This document shows, one piece after another, positions 10,460 through 20,419 of a stretch of DNA of 64,000 nucleotides. The DNA is from Colwellia sp. C1TZA3 (GTDB lineage Bacteria > Pseudomonadota > Gammaproteobacteria > Enterobacterales > Alteromonadaceae). The notes below the pieces were generated by a model. The model was not told the DNA's origin, did not search any database, and was given only the letters and a program-made list of their open reading frames with translations. Within the stretch, counting starts at the first letter, position 1; each line of letters begins with the position of its first letter. The position numbers were made by a program, and so were the translations under genes. The DNA lies in NCBI RefSeq assembly GCF_007954265.1, contig NZ_VOLS01000003.1:51390-115389 (forward strand), given 5' to 3'.

Positions 10460-11815
10460 TTATAATCGCGATAAATCGTTAAATATGGCGATACTCATTA
10501 AGCTTAGTAGCGCTATAGTACCAAATTTAAAACCTATTTCTTGTATTTTTTCTGGCACGGGTTTCCCCGTTAAAAGCTCGATAAAATAATAAAATAAATG
10601 TCCTCCATCTAAAACAGGTAAAGGTAAAAGGTTAATTATACCAAGGTTGATACTAATTAACGCTAAGAAGCCCAAAAAGTAGACAAAACCATAACTAGCG
10701 CTATTACCTGCACCTTGTGCAATTGATATCGGGCCACTTAAATTTTTAACTGATACGTCACCGGTAATTAACTTACCAATCATATCAAAACTTAAGGTCA
10801 CTAAATTCCACGTTTTTACCACACTTTGCTCAAGTGCTGATATTGGACCATAAGCTTGTTCAAATAAATATTCTTTTGGATAGGGATCTGATATCGGCTG
10901 TACACCTAGATATCCAATGACCTTGTCTTGCTGTTTTTTTGCTTCAGGTTGTACGTTAAGAGTTAATTCTTTGCCATCTCGTAATACCCTTATTGGAACA
11001 TTTTTGTTTGGATAAAGTTTAATTTGATCAGAAAACCTCTGCCACTGGCCATTAATATTTTCATCCGCAATAGCCAGTAATTCATCACCAACGGCTAATC
11101 CTGCTTTTGCTGCTGGGCTACCTGCTGCAACAACCGCTAACGTAGCTTGCACATTAGCGCGGTATGGCATAAAACCTAAGCTCGCTATCGAAGATTCTTT
11201 TTCCGGAGCAAAGGTCCAATTCTTGGTGTTTAAATTAAAATCTTGACTTGATGTTCTATCCGCGGTCTTTACCGTAAAGATGATATTACTGTCGCCTATT
11301 GCGCTCACTAAGGCTAAATTAACCGCTTGCCAGTCTAAGGTTTTCTGCCCTGAAATAGCAATTATTTCGCTATTTTTTGGGAGATTCGCTTTGCTAGCAA
11401 TTGAACCAACAGTAACTTCGCCAATAATGGGCTTAACGCTTGGCACACCGATTAAGAACATTAAGTAAAAAGCGACAATCGCAAAACCAAAATTAGCAAA
11501 AGGTCCGGCAGCGATAATAGCAATGCGTTGATAAACTGACTTGGCATTAAAAGTGCGACTTATTTGCGCTGCGCTTACGTCATCAACTCGACTATCAAGC
11601 ATCTTAACGTATCCACCCAATGGTATCATAGCAATAACAAATTCAGTGCCGTGGCGGTCAACTTTACGCCAAATCGCTTTGCCAAAACCAATAGAAAAAC
11701 GGTCTACTTGCACACCATTTTTACGTGCAACCCAAAAATGACCGTATTCATGAACAGTAATTAAAATACCCAGTGCAACGACAAAGGACGCGAGGTTCCA
11801 TATAAACTCTATCAT
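10460..11815 (-). CDS. rseP: Site-2 protease RseP
   Basis: Inner-membrane zinc protease that cuts anti-sigma factor RseA and leftover signal peptides during the envelope stress response. The 451-residue protein has the HExxH zinc motif at residues 22-26 (HEYGH) in the first transmembrane segment and the second motif NLLPLPVLDGGHLF near the C-terminus. Two PDZ-like domains lie in the periplasmic middle part (for example AGSPAAKAGLAVGDELLAI). It is 4 bp after dxr and 29 bp before bamA. Confidence 0.96.
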   Translation of the reverse strand: MIEFIWNLASFVVALGILITVHEYGHFWVARKNGVQVDRFSIGFGKAIWRKVDRHGTEFVIAMIPLGGYVKMLDSRVDDVSAAQISRTFNAKSVYQRIAIIAAGPFANFGFAIVAFYLMFLIGVPSVKPIIGEVTVGSIASKANLPKNSEIIAISGQKTLDWQAVNLALVSAIGDSNIIFTVKTADRTSSQDFNLNTKNWTFAPEKESSIASLGFMPYRANVQATLAVVAAGSPAAKAGLAVGDELLAIADENINGQWQRFSDQIKLYPNKNVPIRVLRDGKELTLNVQPEAKKQQDKVIGYLGVQPISDPYPKEYLFEQAYGPISALEQSVVKTWNLVTLSFDMIGKLITGDVSVKNLSGPISIAQGAGNSASYGFVYFLGFLALISINLGIINLLPLPVLDGGHLFYYFIELLTGKPVPEKIQEIGFKFGTIALLSLMSIAIFNDLSRL

Positions 11816-11819
11816 GCTA

Positions 11820-13034
11820 CTACTCTTTAATTGCGCTAATGTTGGCTTCAGTAATCAGTGATTGTGCAAAAATTCTAACATTTTTATCCAGAGCAACAAC
11901 GTCTTCAATTGAAGTCACCTGTTCTGAGACAAATTTATTGACAGAAGTTTCATTTATTTTCGCAATATCAGTGAATTTAATTTTTTCGTTCAAAAAAGCG
12001 TCAACCGCAATTTCATTGGCAGCATTGAGTGCTGTACAGGCGCCTTGACCACTTTTACAGGCGTCAATAGCTAGTTTTAAATTGGGGTATTTTATTAAGT
12101 CAACTGCTTGAAATTCTAATGATTTTGCGGCAAAGAAATCAAAGGGTGCGACGCCAGATTCAATACGTTGCGGGAAACTTAACGCATGCGCAATCGGGGT
12201 ACGCATATCAGGATTGCCCATTTGAGCAATAACAGAACCATCTTTATATTGCACCATAGAGTGAATCGTACTTTGTGGGTGCAGCACAACTTGAATGTCA
12301 TCAGGGTCAAGATTAAACAGCCATTTAGCCTCAATAAACTCTAAGCCTTTATTCATCATAGTGGCTGAATCAACCGATATTTTACGGCCCATATCCCAGT
12401 TAGGATGAGCACAAGCTTGTGCAGGAGTGACCTTTTCTAACTCAGCTTTTTCCCAGGTTCTAAACGGCCCACCTGAGCCCGTTAATAATACTTTGCTTAC
12501 GCCATTATCAGCTAGGTCACAATAGCCAGGCTGTTGTTGTGCACTTAAAGGTAAACACTGAAATATTGCATTATGCTCGCTATCAATCGGTAAAAGTTGT
12601 GCGCCGAATTCTTTTACCGCTTCAATAAATATGGCGCCAGAAGTCACTAAAGCTTCTTTATTAGCCAGTAGTACTTTCTTACCGGCTTTTACCGCCGCTA
12701 GTGTCGGTAATAAACCTGATGCGCCCACAATAGCAGCCATAACCGTATCAGTGGCCGGGTCTTGCGCAATGGTTTCAAGCGCACAAGAACCTGATGTTAC
12801 TTCGATGTTAGTAATTTTTGCCACAATTAATTTATTAACAAGCAACTGCGCATGTTTTGTAGAGACCATAACGACTCTATTAGGGCGAAACTCCAAGCAT
12901 TGGCTAAACATATCATCAACGCTTGAATAAGCCGACAGACTCACAACATTAAATTTTTCAGGATGCAGCCGCACAACATCTAACGTACTTTTACCAATAG
13001 ATCCGGTGGAGCCTAAAATACACAGTTTTTGCAT
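11820..13034 (-). CDS. dxr: 1-deoxy-D-xylulose 5-phosphate reductoisomerase
   Basis: Converts DXP to 2-C-methyl-D-erythritol 4-phosphate with NADPH, the committed step of the MEP isoprenoid pathway that feeds uppS. The 404-residue protein opens with the NADPH-binding motif [15 protein letters not shown]. It has [11 protein letters not shown] with the metal-binding D and E, GSGGPFR, and the [18 protein letters not shown] substrate-binding segment. It is spaced 5 bp from cdsA and 4 bp from rseP, consistent with one operon. Confidence 0.97.
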   Translation of the reverse strand: MQKLCILGSTGSIGKSTLDVVRLHPEKFNVVSLSAYSSVDDMFSQCLEFRPNRVVMVSTKHAQLLVNKLIVAKITNIEVTSGSCALETIAQDPATDTVMAAIVGASGLLPTLAAVKAGKKVLLANKEALVTSGAIFIEAVKEFGAQLLPIDSEHNAIFQCLPLSAQQQPGYCDLADNGVSKVLLTGSGGPFRTWEKAELEKVTPAQACAHPNWDMGRKISVDSATMMNKGLEFIEAKWLFNLDPDDIQVVLHPQSTIHSMVQYKDGSVIAQMGNPDMRTPIAHALSFPQRIESGVAPFDFFAAKSLEFQAVDLIKYPNLKLAIDACKSGQGACTALNAANEIAVDAFLNEKIKFTDIAKINETSVNKFVSEQVTSIEDVVALDKNVRIFAQSLITEANISAIKE

Positions 13035-13039
13035 TTATT

Positions 13040-13906
13040 CTACCAACCCAAATATACGTAACATAACGCATAGATAGGTGCTGTTGCGGTTAAACTATCA
13101 ATACGGTCAAGCACACCACCGTGCCCTGGCAGTATTGTACCACTGTCTTTTACACCCGCTTGACGTTTGAACATACTTTCATTTAAATCACCCAAGACAG
13201 AAATAGTGGTAATTAAAATCGTTACCGGTATAACGACACGATATTGCGCTACAGACCAATCGATAAAATAACCAGCAACTGCCACCATAATACAGGCAAA
13301 AATAACACCACCTAAGAAACCTTCTAAGGTTTTACCTGGGCTGACATTAGGTAACAATTTGCGCTTACCAATAGACTTACCAACAAAATAGGCACCAACA
13401 TCGGCACTCCACACCATTAAAAACAGAAACATCAATAATTGCGCACCATGATAGCTATCAGCTTGGTAATCGCTACTTCTAAGTACCATAAAAGCCAGCC
13501 ATGTAGGCACTAAAGTTAACCAGCCAAAAAGTCCACGTACGGAACGGTGACTTGACCAAAATGTACTGCAGCGTGGATATAAAAATGTTAAGCCGGCCGA
13601 CAACAACCACCAGGCAACCGCTAACCATAGCACTATATTGGCTTGTTCAAGTAAAAGCTTTGGTGCTTGCCACAATTGTTCAAGCGGTAAAAAATACCAT
13701 AATGTCGCTATTAATATGCTGGTAATACTAACAAAAGCTATACGATAACGTTTGCTAGCACAGCCCATCAGTGGACCCCACTCCCATGCGCCGATGGCCA
13801 TAACAGCCAGCATAACCGCTGCAAAGTTAGTTAGAGATAAATAAAAAATCGCCCAAACCGCAGCAGGTGCGAGTAGTAATGCAGTGATAATTCGTTGTTT
13901 TAACAA
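13040..13906 (-). CDS. cdsA: Phosphatidate cytidylyltransferase
   Basis: Makes CDP-diacylglycerol from phosphatidic acid and CTP for all phospholipid synthesis. The 288-residue polytopic membrane protein has many hydrophobic helices and the conserved C-terminal signature GDLNESMFKRQAGVKDSG followed by LPGHGGVLDRIDSL. The preceding NVSPGKTLEGFLGG stretch is also conserved. It sits between uppS (about 90 bp away) and dxr (5 bp). Confidence 0.95.
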   Translation of the reverse strand: MLKQRIITALLLAPAAVWAIFYLSLTNFAAVMLAVMAIGAWEWGPLMGCASKRYRIAFVSITSILIATLWYFLPLEQLWQAPKLLLEQANIVLWLAVAWWLLSAGLTFLYPRCSTFWSSHRSVRGLFGWLTLVPTWLAFMVLRSSDYQADSYHGAQLLMFLFLMVWSADVGAYFVGKSIGKRKLLPNVSPGKTLEGFLGGVIFACIMVAVAGYFIDWSVAQYRVVIPVTILITTISVLGDLNESMFKRQAGVKDSGTILPGHGGVLDRIDSLTATAPIYALCYVYLGW

Positions 13907-13995
13907 ACGATATTCCTTAATTATGCGCGGGTTTTTTTTGCTCTTTCACTTTACTTATAATAATAATCTGAAAGTTCAATAACCCTTTAGTATTT

Positions 13996-14763
13996 TTAGT
14001 TTTTATTAGTTACTTGTTCACCCGTTTGACCGAAACGTCGTTCTCGTTGGTCAAACACAGTAATCGCTTTTGTAAACTCTTTTTCATTAAAGTCTGGCCA
14101 TAGCACATCAGTAAAATATAACTCTGCATAGGCAGCTTGCCAAAGCAAAAAGTTACTGATGCGGTAATCGCCACCTGTTCTAATTAATAAATCTAATGCA
14201 GGTAACTGCGCTAAACTTGTCTGTTCATTAAGCGCTGCTTCGGTAATATCATCAGCGGTGATCTCTTGACGTGCTACTTTTTCTGCTAATTTTTTTGCTG
14301 CATGAGTGATGTCCCAACGTCCGCCATAGTTAGCAGCAATTGATAATACCATACCGGTATTTTCAGCCGTTAAAGCTTCTGAGTCTTCGATCATTTTCTG
14401 CAATTTGCTGGAAAACTTACTCAAGTCACCGATAACATTAAATTTAATACCATTTTTATGCAATCGTTTAACTTCTCGGGTTAGAACGAACATAAACAAG
14501 TCCATTAAAACGCCGACTTCACTTTCGGGGCGTTGCCAATTTTCGCTACTAAAAGCGAACAAAGTCAAAGCCTTAACACCATTTTTTGCTGCCGTAGCCA
14601 CTGAAGATCTCACCGACTCAACACCAGATTTATGCCCTGCTGCGCGCTTTTTTCCTCTTAACTGTGCCCAACGGCCATTACCATCCATAATAATAGCAAC
14701 GTGCTGAGGTATTTTCGCATCTGCTGCTAGCAATGGGTTAATTTGGTTATCTGTTTTACTCAC
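13996..14763 (-). CDS. uppS: Undecaprenyl diphosphate synthase
   Basis: cis-Prenyltransferase that builds the C55 carrier lipid for peptidoglycan and O-antigen. The 255-residue protein has the catalytic motif [20 protein letters not shown], with the essential Asp of MDGNGRW, then [11 protein letters not shown] and the C-terminal [18 protein letters not shown]. It is first in the uppS-cdsA-dxr-rseP-bamA run, just downstream of the frr terminator, so a promoter is expected in the 50 bp between 14764 and 14813; I could not identify one with confidence. Confidence 0.97.
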   Translation of the reverse strand: MSKTDNQINPLLAADAKIPQHVAIIMDGNGRWAQLRGKKRAAGHKSGVESVRSSVATAAKNGVKALTLFAFSSENWQRPESEVGVLMDLFMFVLTREVKRLHKNGIKFNVIGDLSKFSSKLQKMIEDSEALTAENTGMVLSIAANYGGRWDITHAAKKLAEKVARQEITADDITEAALNEQTSLAQLPALDLLIRTGGDYRISNFLLWQAAYAELYFTDVLWPDFNEKEFTKAITVFDQRERRFGQTGEQVTNKN

Positions 14764-14808
14764 ATACTCTCCATAGTAAGCTTAACGCTGAGTATTAAAT
14801 TGGTCTAT

Positions 14809-14840
14809 GCAAAAACGCCGTAGTCATTATCTACGGCGTT
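14809..14840 (-). terminator. Intrinsic terminator after frr
   Basis: A perfect 10-bp stem (AACGCCGTAG at 14814-14823 paired with 14831-14840) with a 7-nt loop; on the minus strand it is followed by a run of T residues. It lies 21 bp past the frr stop and separates pyrH-frr from uppS. Confidence 0.88.
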
Positions 14841-14861
14841 ATGGATTAAGCAATGAAAACT

Positions 14862-15419
14862 TTAAATTTCCATTAATTCCTTTTCTTTAGTGCTCAAAAT
14901 ATCATCAACTTGTTTGATAAACGTGTCTGTTATTTTTTGCACGTCATCTTCCGCTTGATGCATTTCATCTTCGCTAATTTCTTTTTCTTTATTCAATGAT
15001 TTAATATCAGTATTTGCATCACGACGGATATTACGTATCGCAACTTTACCGCCTTCTGCCTCACCACGAACAACTTTAACTAAGTCTTTACGTCGCTCTT
15101 CTGTTAACACAGGTAGAGGAATGCGAATTAGCGTACCTTGTGACGAAGGATTAAGACCTAAGTCAGACTTTAAAATCGCTTTTTCAACCGCACCAATCAT
15201 ACCTTTGTCAAATACGGTAATAGCTAGAGTACGTGCGTCTGGCACAGCAATATTGCCCACTTGGTTAAGCGGTGTATCCATGCCGTAATATGAAACAACA
15301 ATATTATCGAGTAATGAGCGATGTGCTCGCCCGGTACGTACTTTGTTCAAACTAATTTTTAATGACTCGATACTTTTCGCCATTCTTTCTTGAGCGTCTT
15401 GTTTTATTTCGTTTATCAC
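14862..15419 (-). CDS. frr: Ribosome recycling factor
   Basis: Splits post-termination ribosomes together with EF-G. The 185-residue length equals that of E. coli RRF. The N-terminal [20 protein letters not shown] and [15 protein letters not shown] stretches and the C-terminal [11 protein letters not shown] tail are typical of the three-helix-bundle tRNA mimic. It follows pyrH by 19 bp and ends at a strong terminator. Confidence 0.97.
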   Translation of the reverse strand: MINEIKQDAQERMAKSIESLKISLNKVRTGRAHRSLLDNIVVSYYGMDTPLNQVGNIAVPDARTLAITVFDKGMIGAVEKAILKSDLGLNPSSQGTLIRIPLPVLTEERRKDLVKVVRGEAEGGKVAIRNIRRDANTDIKSLNKEKEISEDEMHQAEDDVQKITDTFIKQVDDILSTKEKELMEI

Positions 15420-15438
15420 TATGTTATTCCTGCACTAA

Positions 15439-16179
15439 TTAATTTAAATTTTTGGCGTGATCTATTGTTGTACCTTCATCACCACCCATAATGACAGACT
15501 TTAACGCGCCAGGTTTATTCATGTTAAACACCCGTAGCGTCATACTGTGATCACGCGCTAGCGTAAAAGCAGCTAAATCCATCACTTGCAATTCTTTTTC
15601 TAAAACGTCTTGATAGGATAAATGGCTGTATAAAGTTGCGTCTGGATTGGCAACCGGATCTTCTGAATAAATGCCATCAACCTTGGTCGCTTTTAAAACC
15701 ACGTCCGCTTCAATTTCAATACCACGTAAGCAAGCAGCTGAGTCAGTGGTAAAAAACGGGTTACCTGTGCCGGCGCTAAAGATAACCACACGGCCAGATT
15801 TTAGTAAGCTAATCGCTTCAGCCCAATTGTAGCGGTCACAAACACCGGCTAAATCGATTGCTGACATTAGACGCGTATTAACAAAAGCACGATGTAAAGC
15901 GTCACGCATAGCTAAGCCATTCATAACGGTTGCCAACATGCCCATTTGGTCACCTACAACACGATTCATACCGGCTTCAGCCAAGCCTTTACCACGAAAC
16001 AGATTACCACCGCCAATAACTAAGCCAACCTGAATGCCCATTTCAATTAATTCTTTTATTTCTTGCGCCATGCGATCCAATACTTTTGGATCTATGCCGA
16101 AACCTTCTTCGCCCATTAGGGCTTCACCACTAAGTTTTAAAAGAATTCGACGATACATTGGTTTGGGGTTGATGCTCAT
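15439..16179 (-). CDS. pyrH: UMP kinase
   Basis: Phosphorylates UMP to UDP; a hexameric amino-acid-kinase-fold enzyme specific to bacteria. The 246-residue protein has [21 protein letters not shown] at the N-terminus, the [12 protein letters not shown] glycine-rich loop, and [19 protein letters not shown] for nucleotide binding. It sits between tsf and frr, as in E. coli. About 260 bp separate it from the tsf terminator, so it likely has its own promoter there. Confidence 0.97.
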   Translation of the reverse strand: MSINPKPMYRRILLKLSGEALMGEEGFGIDPKVLDRMAQEIKELIEMGIQVGLVIGGGNLFRGKGLAEAGMNRVVGDQMGMLATVMNGLAMRDALHRAFVNTRLMSAIDLAGVCDRYNWAEAISLLKSGRVVIFSAGTGNPFFTTDSAACLRGIEIEADVVLKATKVDGIYSEDPVANPDATLYSHLSYQDVLEKELQVMDLAAFTLARDHSMTLRVFNMNKPGALKSVIMGGDEGTTIDHAKNLN

Positions 16180-16408
16180 GTAATAAACATTCCTTAAGAA
16201 TTTTTAAATAAAAATAGACTAGGCCTGATCGACCACGATTATTTTAATACGTTTAGCCACGGTTCGAAAGTCAAATATGAAAAAAGTCTACCGTAGAAGC
16301 TATTTATCCTTTTTCGCTGATAAAATAGTACGATATTTGAGCAAAAAACAGTGTTCATCAAAAATAGTAGACTTATTAAGGCCTGAATTACCTGCAAAAT
16401 TTTGCCAT
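16180..16408. other. Spacer between pyrH and the tsf terminator
   Basis: No convincing gene. A 65-codon plus-strand reading frame here runs through the tsf terminator and has no recognisable features. A weak candidate minus-strand promoter for pyrH (TTGACT near 16270 with TATTAA about 19 bp on) is visible, but its spacing is poor. Confidence 0.4.
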
Positions 16409-16430
16409 AAAAAAAGCGCCAACCGGCGCT
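16409..16430 (-). terminator. Intrinsic terminator after tsf
   Basis: Stem AGCGCC (16415-16420) with GGCGCT (16425-16430), a 4-nt loop, and on the minus strand seven T residues directly after the stem. It begins 45 bp past the tsf stop and closes the rpsB-tsf operon. Confidence 0.9.
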
Positions 16431-16475
16431 CTTTCAAGAAATATGCTTTAACTTACATTAATTCACCAGAATGAA

Positions 16476-17348
16476 TTAAGCTTTAGCCGCAGCGATTTGT
16501 GCTTCTACTTCAGCAGCGAAATCTTCTTGTTTTCTCTCAATACCTTCACCAACTTCTAAACGAACAAAGTTAGTAACTGAAAGGCTCTTCTCAGCTAAAA
16601 TAGCACCAACAGTTTTCTTAGGTTCCATGATGAAAGGTTGACCGGTTAAAGAAACTTCACCCGTAAACTTCTTCATACGACCAATAATTATTTTTTCAAG
16701 CAATTCAACAGGTTTTTTCTTGTTTTCTTCAAGAGCATCGTTTTCAGCTTTTAAAATATCTAATTGAATACGCTGTTCATTTTCGACTACGCTAGCAGGA
16801 ACATTTTCAGGGTTGATGTAATCTGGCTTGCTTGCAGCAACGTGCATAGCGATGTGCTTAAGTGCTTCAGCATCACCTTCACCAGCAACAACAACACCAA
16901 TAGAAGCACCATGGCTATATGAAGCTAATAAAGTGCCTTCAATATATTCTACGCGACGAACATTGATGTTTTCACCAATTTTTGTCACTAGCGTAATGCG
17001 CTTTTCTTCGAATTGAGCTTGTAACTCTTCGATAGTTGCTTTAGAAGCAACAGCCGCATCAGCAACTTCATTAGCAAAAGCTAGGAAGTTATTATCTTTT
17101 GCTACGAAATCAGTTTGGCAGTTAATTTCAACTAAAGCAGCAACGCCAGCTTCAGTTTTAATTAAGATTGTACCTTCAGCAGCGATATTACCCGCTTTTT
17201 TAGCCGCTTTCGCTTGGCCAGACTTACGCATATTTTCAATCGCAAGTTCCATATCGCCGTTAGCTTCTTGTAAAGCTTTTTTACAATCCATCATGCCCGC
17301 AGCTGTGCGTTGACGTAATTCTTTAACTTGTGCAGCAGTAATTGTCAT
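16476..17348 (-). CDS. tsf: Elongation factor Ts
   Basis: Nucleotide exchange factor for EF-Tu. The 290-residue protein starts with the UBA-like domain ([20 protein letters not shown]) and has the conserved core segment [20 protein letters not shown] that contacts EF-Tu. A ribosome binding site (GAGGAAA) precedes the ATG. It follows rpsB after a 94-bp spacer that contains a strong hairpin, suggesting transcription past S2 is partly attenuated or the mRNA is processed there. Confidence 0.97.
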   Translation of the reverse strand: MTITAAQVKELRQRTAAGMMDCKKALQEANGDMELAIENMRKSGQAKAAKKAGNIAAEGTILIKTEAGVAALVEINCQTDFVAKDNNFLAFANEVADAAVASKATIEELQAQFEEKRITLVTKIGENINVRRVEYIEGTLLASYSHGASIGVVVAGEGDAEALKHIAMHVAASKPDYINPENVPASVVENEQRIQLDILKAENDALEENKKKPVELLEKIIIGRMKKFTGEVSLTGQPFIMEPKKTVGAILAEKSLSVTNFVRLEVGEGIERKQEDFAAEVEAQIAAAKA

Positions 17349-17380
17349 GAAATTTTCCTCAATATAAAAATTTATCAGTG

Positions 17381-17412
17381 ATTACCACAACAACAGGAGT
17401 TGTTGTGGTAAT
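17381..17412 (-). promoter_or_regulatory. Perfect 14-bp hairpin between rpsB and tsf
   Basis: Arms 17381-17394 (ATTACCACAACAAC) and 17399-17412 pair perfectly around a 4-nt loop. The downstream side on the minus strand lacks a U tract, so it is better read as an attenuator or mRNA-stability element than as a full terminator. A comparable element is known in the E. coli rpsB-tsf spacer. Confidence 0.7.
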
Positions 17413-17442
17413 AAAAGCATAAAACGCTATTTAAAACTGAAT

Positions 17443-18171
17443 TTATTCAGTTTCAACAAAACCGTCTTTTTCAGCTTGTACTGCGATGTTTTGCTCGCGA
17501 CCTGAAAGTACAGCGTTAGCTGCAGAATCTAAGTATAAGGTCACAGCGCGAATCGCATCATCATTACCTGGAACGATGTAGTCAACGCCATCTGGATTTG
17601 AGTTTGTATCAACAACAGAAATTACTGGAATGCCTAAGTTGTTAGCTTCTTTAATAGAAATATGCTCGTGATCGGCATCAATGATGAATAAAACATCAGG
17701 TAAACCACCCATGTTTTTGATACCACCAAGGCTTTTCTCAAGTTTTTCCATTTCACGAGTACGCATTAAAGCTTCTTTTTTAGTAAGCGCTTCAAATGTA
17801 CCGTCAGAACTTTGAGCTTCAAGATCTTTTAAACGTTTGATTGATTGACGTACTGTTTTCCAGTTAGTCAACATACCACCTAACCAACGGTGATTTACGA
17901 AGAATTGATCACATTTTATCGCTGCATCTTTTATAGCATCGCTTGCTGCGCGTTTAGTACCAACAAATAGAACTTTACCTTTCTTCGAAGAAACATTGCT
18001 TAGTACAGCAAGAGCTTCGTTGAACATTGGTACAGTTTGTTCAAGGTTGATGATATGAACTTTATCACGAGCACCAAAAATGTATGATTTCATTTTTGGG
18101 TTCCAATAACGGGTTTTGTGACCGAAATGAACACCTGCTTTAAGCATATCGCGCATAGAAACGTTTGGCAT
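17443..18171 (-). CDS. rpsB: Small ribosomal subunit protein uS2
   Basis: Ribosomal protein S2, assembled late onto the 30S subunit with S1. The 242-residue protein has the family signatures [22 protein letters not shown] at the start (broken here: [16 protein letters not shown] then YWNPKM), [16 protein letters not shown] and [20 protein letters not shown] good ribosome binding site (AAGGAAA) precedes the ATG. It is the first gene of rpsB-tsf and is preceded by a leader of about 230 nt, which in enterobacteria mediates repression by S2 itself. Confidence 0.97.
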   Translation of the reverse strand: MPNVSMRDMLKAGVHFGHKTRYWNPKMKSYIFGARDKVHIINLEQTVPMFNEALAVLSNVSSKKGKVLFVGTKRAASDAIKDAAIKCDQFFVNHRWLGGMLTNWKTVRQSIKRLKDLEAQSSDGTFEALTKKEALMRTREMEKLEKSLGGIKNMGGLPDVLFIIDADHEHISIKEANNLGIPVISVVDTNSNPDGVDYIVPGNDDAIRAVTLYLDSAANAVLSGREQNIAVQAEKDGFVETE

Positions 18172-18401
18172 GTTTTTTCCTTTGTGGGGTTAAGCGTTCA
18201 TACATCCAATATACACGACCCTTATTGCGCTTTACTTATTGTAAATTCGCTGAGCACCCCGGTATATCTTTGCTAGATGTATGTGAGTTTAGTTTTAATG
18301 TACTGAATTTTTTCAATACCCTTTTTAGCGCTGAATATATTTGAAAAAAGCAGCGAGGATGAAGACAAACATCATCGAAGATTTAGACAAACAATTTAAC
18401 G
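18172..18401 (-). promoter_or_regulatory. Long 5' leader of rpsB, probable S2 autoregulatory region
   Basis: If transcription starts near 18401 (see the promoter entry), the rpsB mRNA has an untranslated leader of about 230 nt with no open reading frame of note. In E. coli and related gammaproteobacteria a conserved rpsB leader binds S2 and represses translation. I did not fold this leader; the assignment is by position and length. Confidence 0.5.
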
Positions 18402-18440
18402 GCGCACTTTATACCATATTCAAGAGCAATTAACTAGTTT
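18401..18440 (-). promoter_or_regulatory. rpsB promoter with extended -10 and GC-rich discriminator
   Basis: On the minus strand TGGTATAAA (18416 to 18408) is an extended -10 element, followed by GTGCGCC, a GC-rich discriminator of the kind linked to stringent control of ribosomal promoters. No good -35 box is present, as expected when the -10 is extended. Confidence 0.7.
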
Positions 18441-18544
18441 TTAACTTAAAATTAAGCTTAATACTATTTTATTATGTTAAGGGCTAGGATCTTTAATACC
18501 AGCAAGTTAAAATTAAACCACTTTTTTATCAGGCTAATTAACTC

Positions 18545-19171
18545 ATGTCATTAAACACAACAAATGCAGAACTTTTTTATATTTACGATAGTCATTGTCC
18601 TTGGAGCTATGCCTCTGCAGTATTAGTTGAAAAAGTGTTAAGTGCTTTTCCATCCATTACTTTTAGATCTATGCACATAGCTTATTACGACGGTGACAAT
18701 AAAGTATCACCGATGACCCTTACAGATGTAGGCGAATTTAGTCAGGTTGTGTTTGGGGCTAACTACGTTGATACACTCAATTATACAAAAGACTCTACTT
18801 TAGCCGCTAATTTAATGGCATGGGTGCAAAGCAAATCAGCGAAATCTGCCTTTGAGTTATTAACAAAATTACAGCATGCACATTTTGTTTTGGGTAATGA
18901 ATTAACCGACAAAGAAAGCGTTAGTGATATTATCGACGAACTCAAATTATCACCACCGGCGAAATGCCTACAGTCTAATAAGCTAACCAAAGATGCTGAA
19001 TTTGCTATTCATGATATTATAGAGGTGCAGGAAATCATCGGTACACAAGCTATTCCAGCAATGTTACTGGCATGCAATGAGAGTTTAATCTTGTTGAATC
19101 ACGACCTTTATTTAGAAAACCCTGAAGCCATAATAGAAGCGGTTAACATTGAATTAGCAAATTTATCTTAA
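18545..19171 (+). CDS. DsbA-family thioredoxin-fold protein
   Basis: A 208-residue protein of the DsbA-like family (the FrnE/2-hydroxychromene-2-carboxylate isomerase type). There is no signal peptide, so it is probably cytoplasmic. The motif YDSHCPWSYAS near residues 14-24 is the thioredoxin active-site position, but with CPWS in place of CxxC, so only the N-terminal cysteine remains. The conserved cis-proline loop GTQAIPAMLL is present near residue 163. It may act in glutathione-linked or reductase chemistry rather than as a disulfide oxidase; the substrate is unknown. It is divergent from rpsB and followed by its own terminator. Confidence 0.75.
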   Translation: MSLNTTNAELFYIYDSHCPWSYASAVLVEKVLSAFPSITFRSMHIAYYDGDNKVSPMTLTDVGEFSQVVFGANYVDTLNYTKDSTLAANLMAWVQSKSAKSAFELLTKLQHAHFVLGNELTDKESVSDIIDELKLSPPAKCLQSNKLTKDAEFAIHDIIEVQEIIGTQAIPAMLLACNESLILLNHDLYLENPEAIIEAVNIELANLS

Positions 19172-19179
19172 CGCTAAGT

Positions 19180-19213
19180 GATGACAACCTCACGTTGTCG
19201 TCAGTCTTTTTTT
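19180..19213 (+). terminator. Intrinsic terminator after the DsbA-like gene
   Basis: Stem GATGACAAC (19180-19188) with GTTGTCGTC (19194-19202), one G-U pair, 5-nt loop, followed by AGTC and a run of seven T. Confidence 0.85.
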
Positions 19214-19537
19214 AAAGACATTACTTAATAAAGTAGCCTAATAAAACAGCTCACTAAACATACTTTGATGAACATAAAATATCAAAGCTGAAGTTATTTT
19301 AAGGGCCTTTATCTACTTGTTGCATTATTAATATATACGCGCTTTAGCCAGCAAATATCCGCTATTTGTCATTTAATTATTCACTCTAGCGTTTTACGAT
19401 TGGGAAAAGCGAATAAAAGCAGGTAAAATCACCAATAATTATTATTTACCTATGACCTAACTTTATTAAAATACTTTATTAAGTCGGTAACTAATTTACC
19501 CTAATCACATTATTTACAGAATCACGTTTGAGGTTTT
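19214..19537. other. Spacer upstream of map
   Basis: About 320 bp of AT-rich sequence with no open reading frame worth calling. It must contain the map promoter, which I could not place with confidence. The GAGG ribosome binding site of map is at its right end. Confidence 0.5.
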
Positions 19538-20326
19538 ATGACAATAACGATTAAAGATCAGCAAGAAATTCAAAAAATGAAAATTGCGGGGAAACTTGCT
19601 GCAGATGTATTAGAAATGATAGAACCTCACGTTCAGGCTGGCGTAACAACCGACCAGCTAAATACCTTATGTGCTGAATATACTGACAAGGTGCAAAACG
19701 CTATTTCTGCGCCTTTAAATTATCATCATTTTCCAAAGTCCATTTGTACCTCAGTTAACCACGTGGTTTGCCACGGCATTCCTAATGACACTCCTTTGGT
19801 TGATGGCGATATTCTCAATATTGATATTACCGTAATAAAAGATGGCTATCACGGTGACACCAGTAAAATGTTTTTAATTGGTGAAACATCGGCTGAAGAT
19901 AATCGCCTTTGTCGTATCACTCAAGAAGCGCTCTATATCGGTATTAAGAAAGTTAAGCCTGGCAACACTTTTGGTGAAATAGGTACAGCTATTCAAAAAT
20001 TCATCAAAAAATCGGGTCGTTATTCAATAGTTAAAGAATATTGTGGCCATGGTATTGGCACAGTATTTCATGAAGAGCCACAAATTGTGCATTATAAAAA
20101 TAATGACAACGAAAAAATGCAAGAAGGCATGTGCTTTACCATCGAACCTATGATTAATTTAGGTCGTGCTAATACCTTGCTCGACAAAGAAGATAAATGG
20201 ACGGTATATACTTTAGATGGTAAAAAATCAGCACAATGGGAACACACGCTTGTGGTGACCAAAACTGGCTGCGAAATATTAACCTTACGTAAAGATGACA
20301 CCATAGCCCGAATATTACATAATTAA
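19538..20326 (+). CDS. map: Methionine aminopeptidase, type I
   Basis: Removes the initiator methionine from nascent proteins. At 262 residues it fits the type Ia enzymes. The metal ligands are visible as D96 (NIDITV), D107 (GDTSKMF), H171 (CGHGIG), E203 (TIEPM) and E235 (WEHTLVV), with the substrate-binding histidine H79 in VCHGIP. A good GAGG site precedes the ATG. In many gammaproteobacteria map is directly divergent from rpsB; here a DsbA-like gene lies between. It is followed by glnD after 86 bp. Confidence 0.97.
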   Translation: MTITIKDQQEIQKMKIAGKLAADVLEMIEPHVQAGVTTDQLNTLCAEYTDKVQNAISAPLNYHHFPKSICTSVNHVVCHGIPNDTPLVDGDILNIDITVIKDGYHGDTSKMFLIGETSAEDNRLCRITQEALYIGIKKVKPGNTFGEIGTAIQKFIKKSGRYSIVKEYCGHGIGTVFHEEPQIVHYKNNDNEKMQEGMCFTIEPMINLGRANTLLDKEDKWTVYTLDGKKSAQWEHTLVVTKTGCEILTLRKDDTIARILHN

Positions 20327-20401
20327 TAACACGATAACCTATTAACGCTATTGTAAATTAACAACTAATGGCAATATCACTAAAAACTATGAGAGCTAAA
20401 T

Positions 20402-20419
20402 ATGAGCGCTAATTGTTGA
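20402..20419 (+). CDS. Possible five-codon upstream ORF overlapping the glnD start
   Basis: ATG AGC GCT AAT TGT TGA (MSANC) begins at 20402 with a GAGAGC stretch about 7 bp upstream. Its stop codon overlaps the two candidate TTG starts of glnD at 20413 and 20416. It could couple translation into glnD, or it could be the true glnD start put out of frame by a one-base loss. The evidence is only positional. Confidence 0.3.
   Translation: MSANC

Noticed and set aside
16277..16474. 65-codon plus-strand frame between pyrH and tsf
   Set aside because: It reads through the tsf terminator, has no ribosome binding site and resembles nothing.
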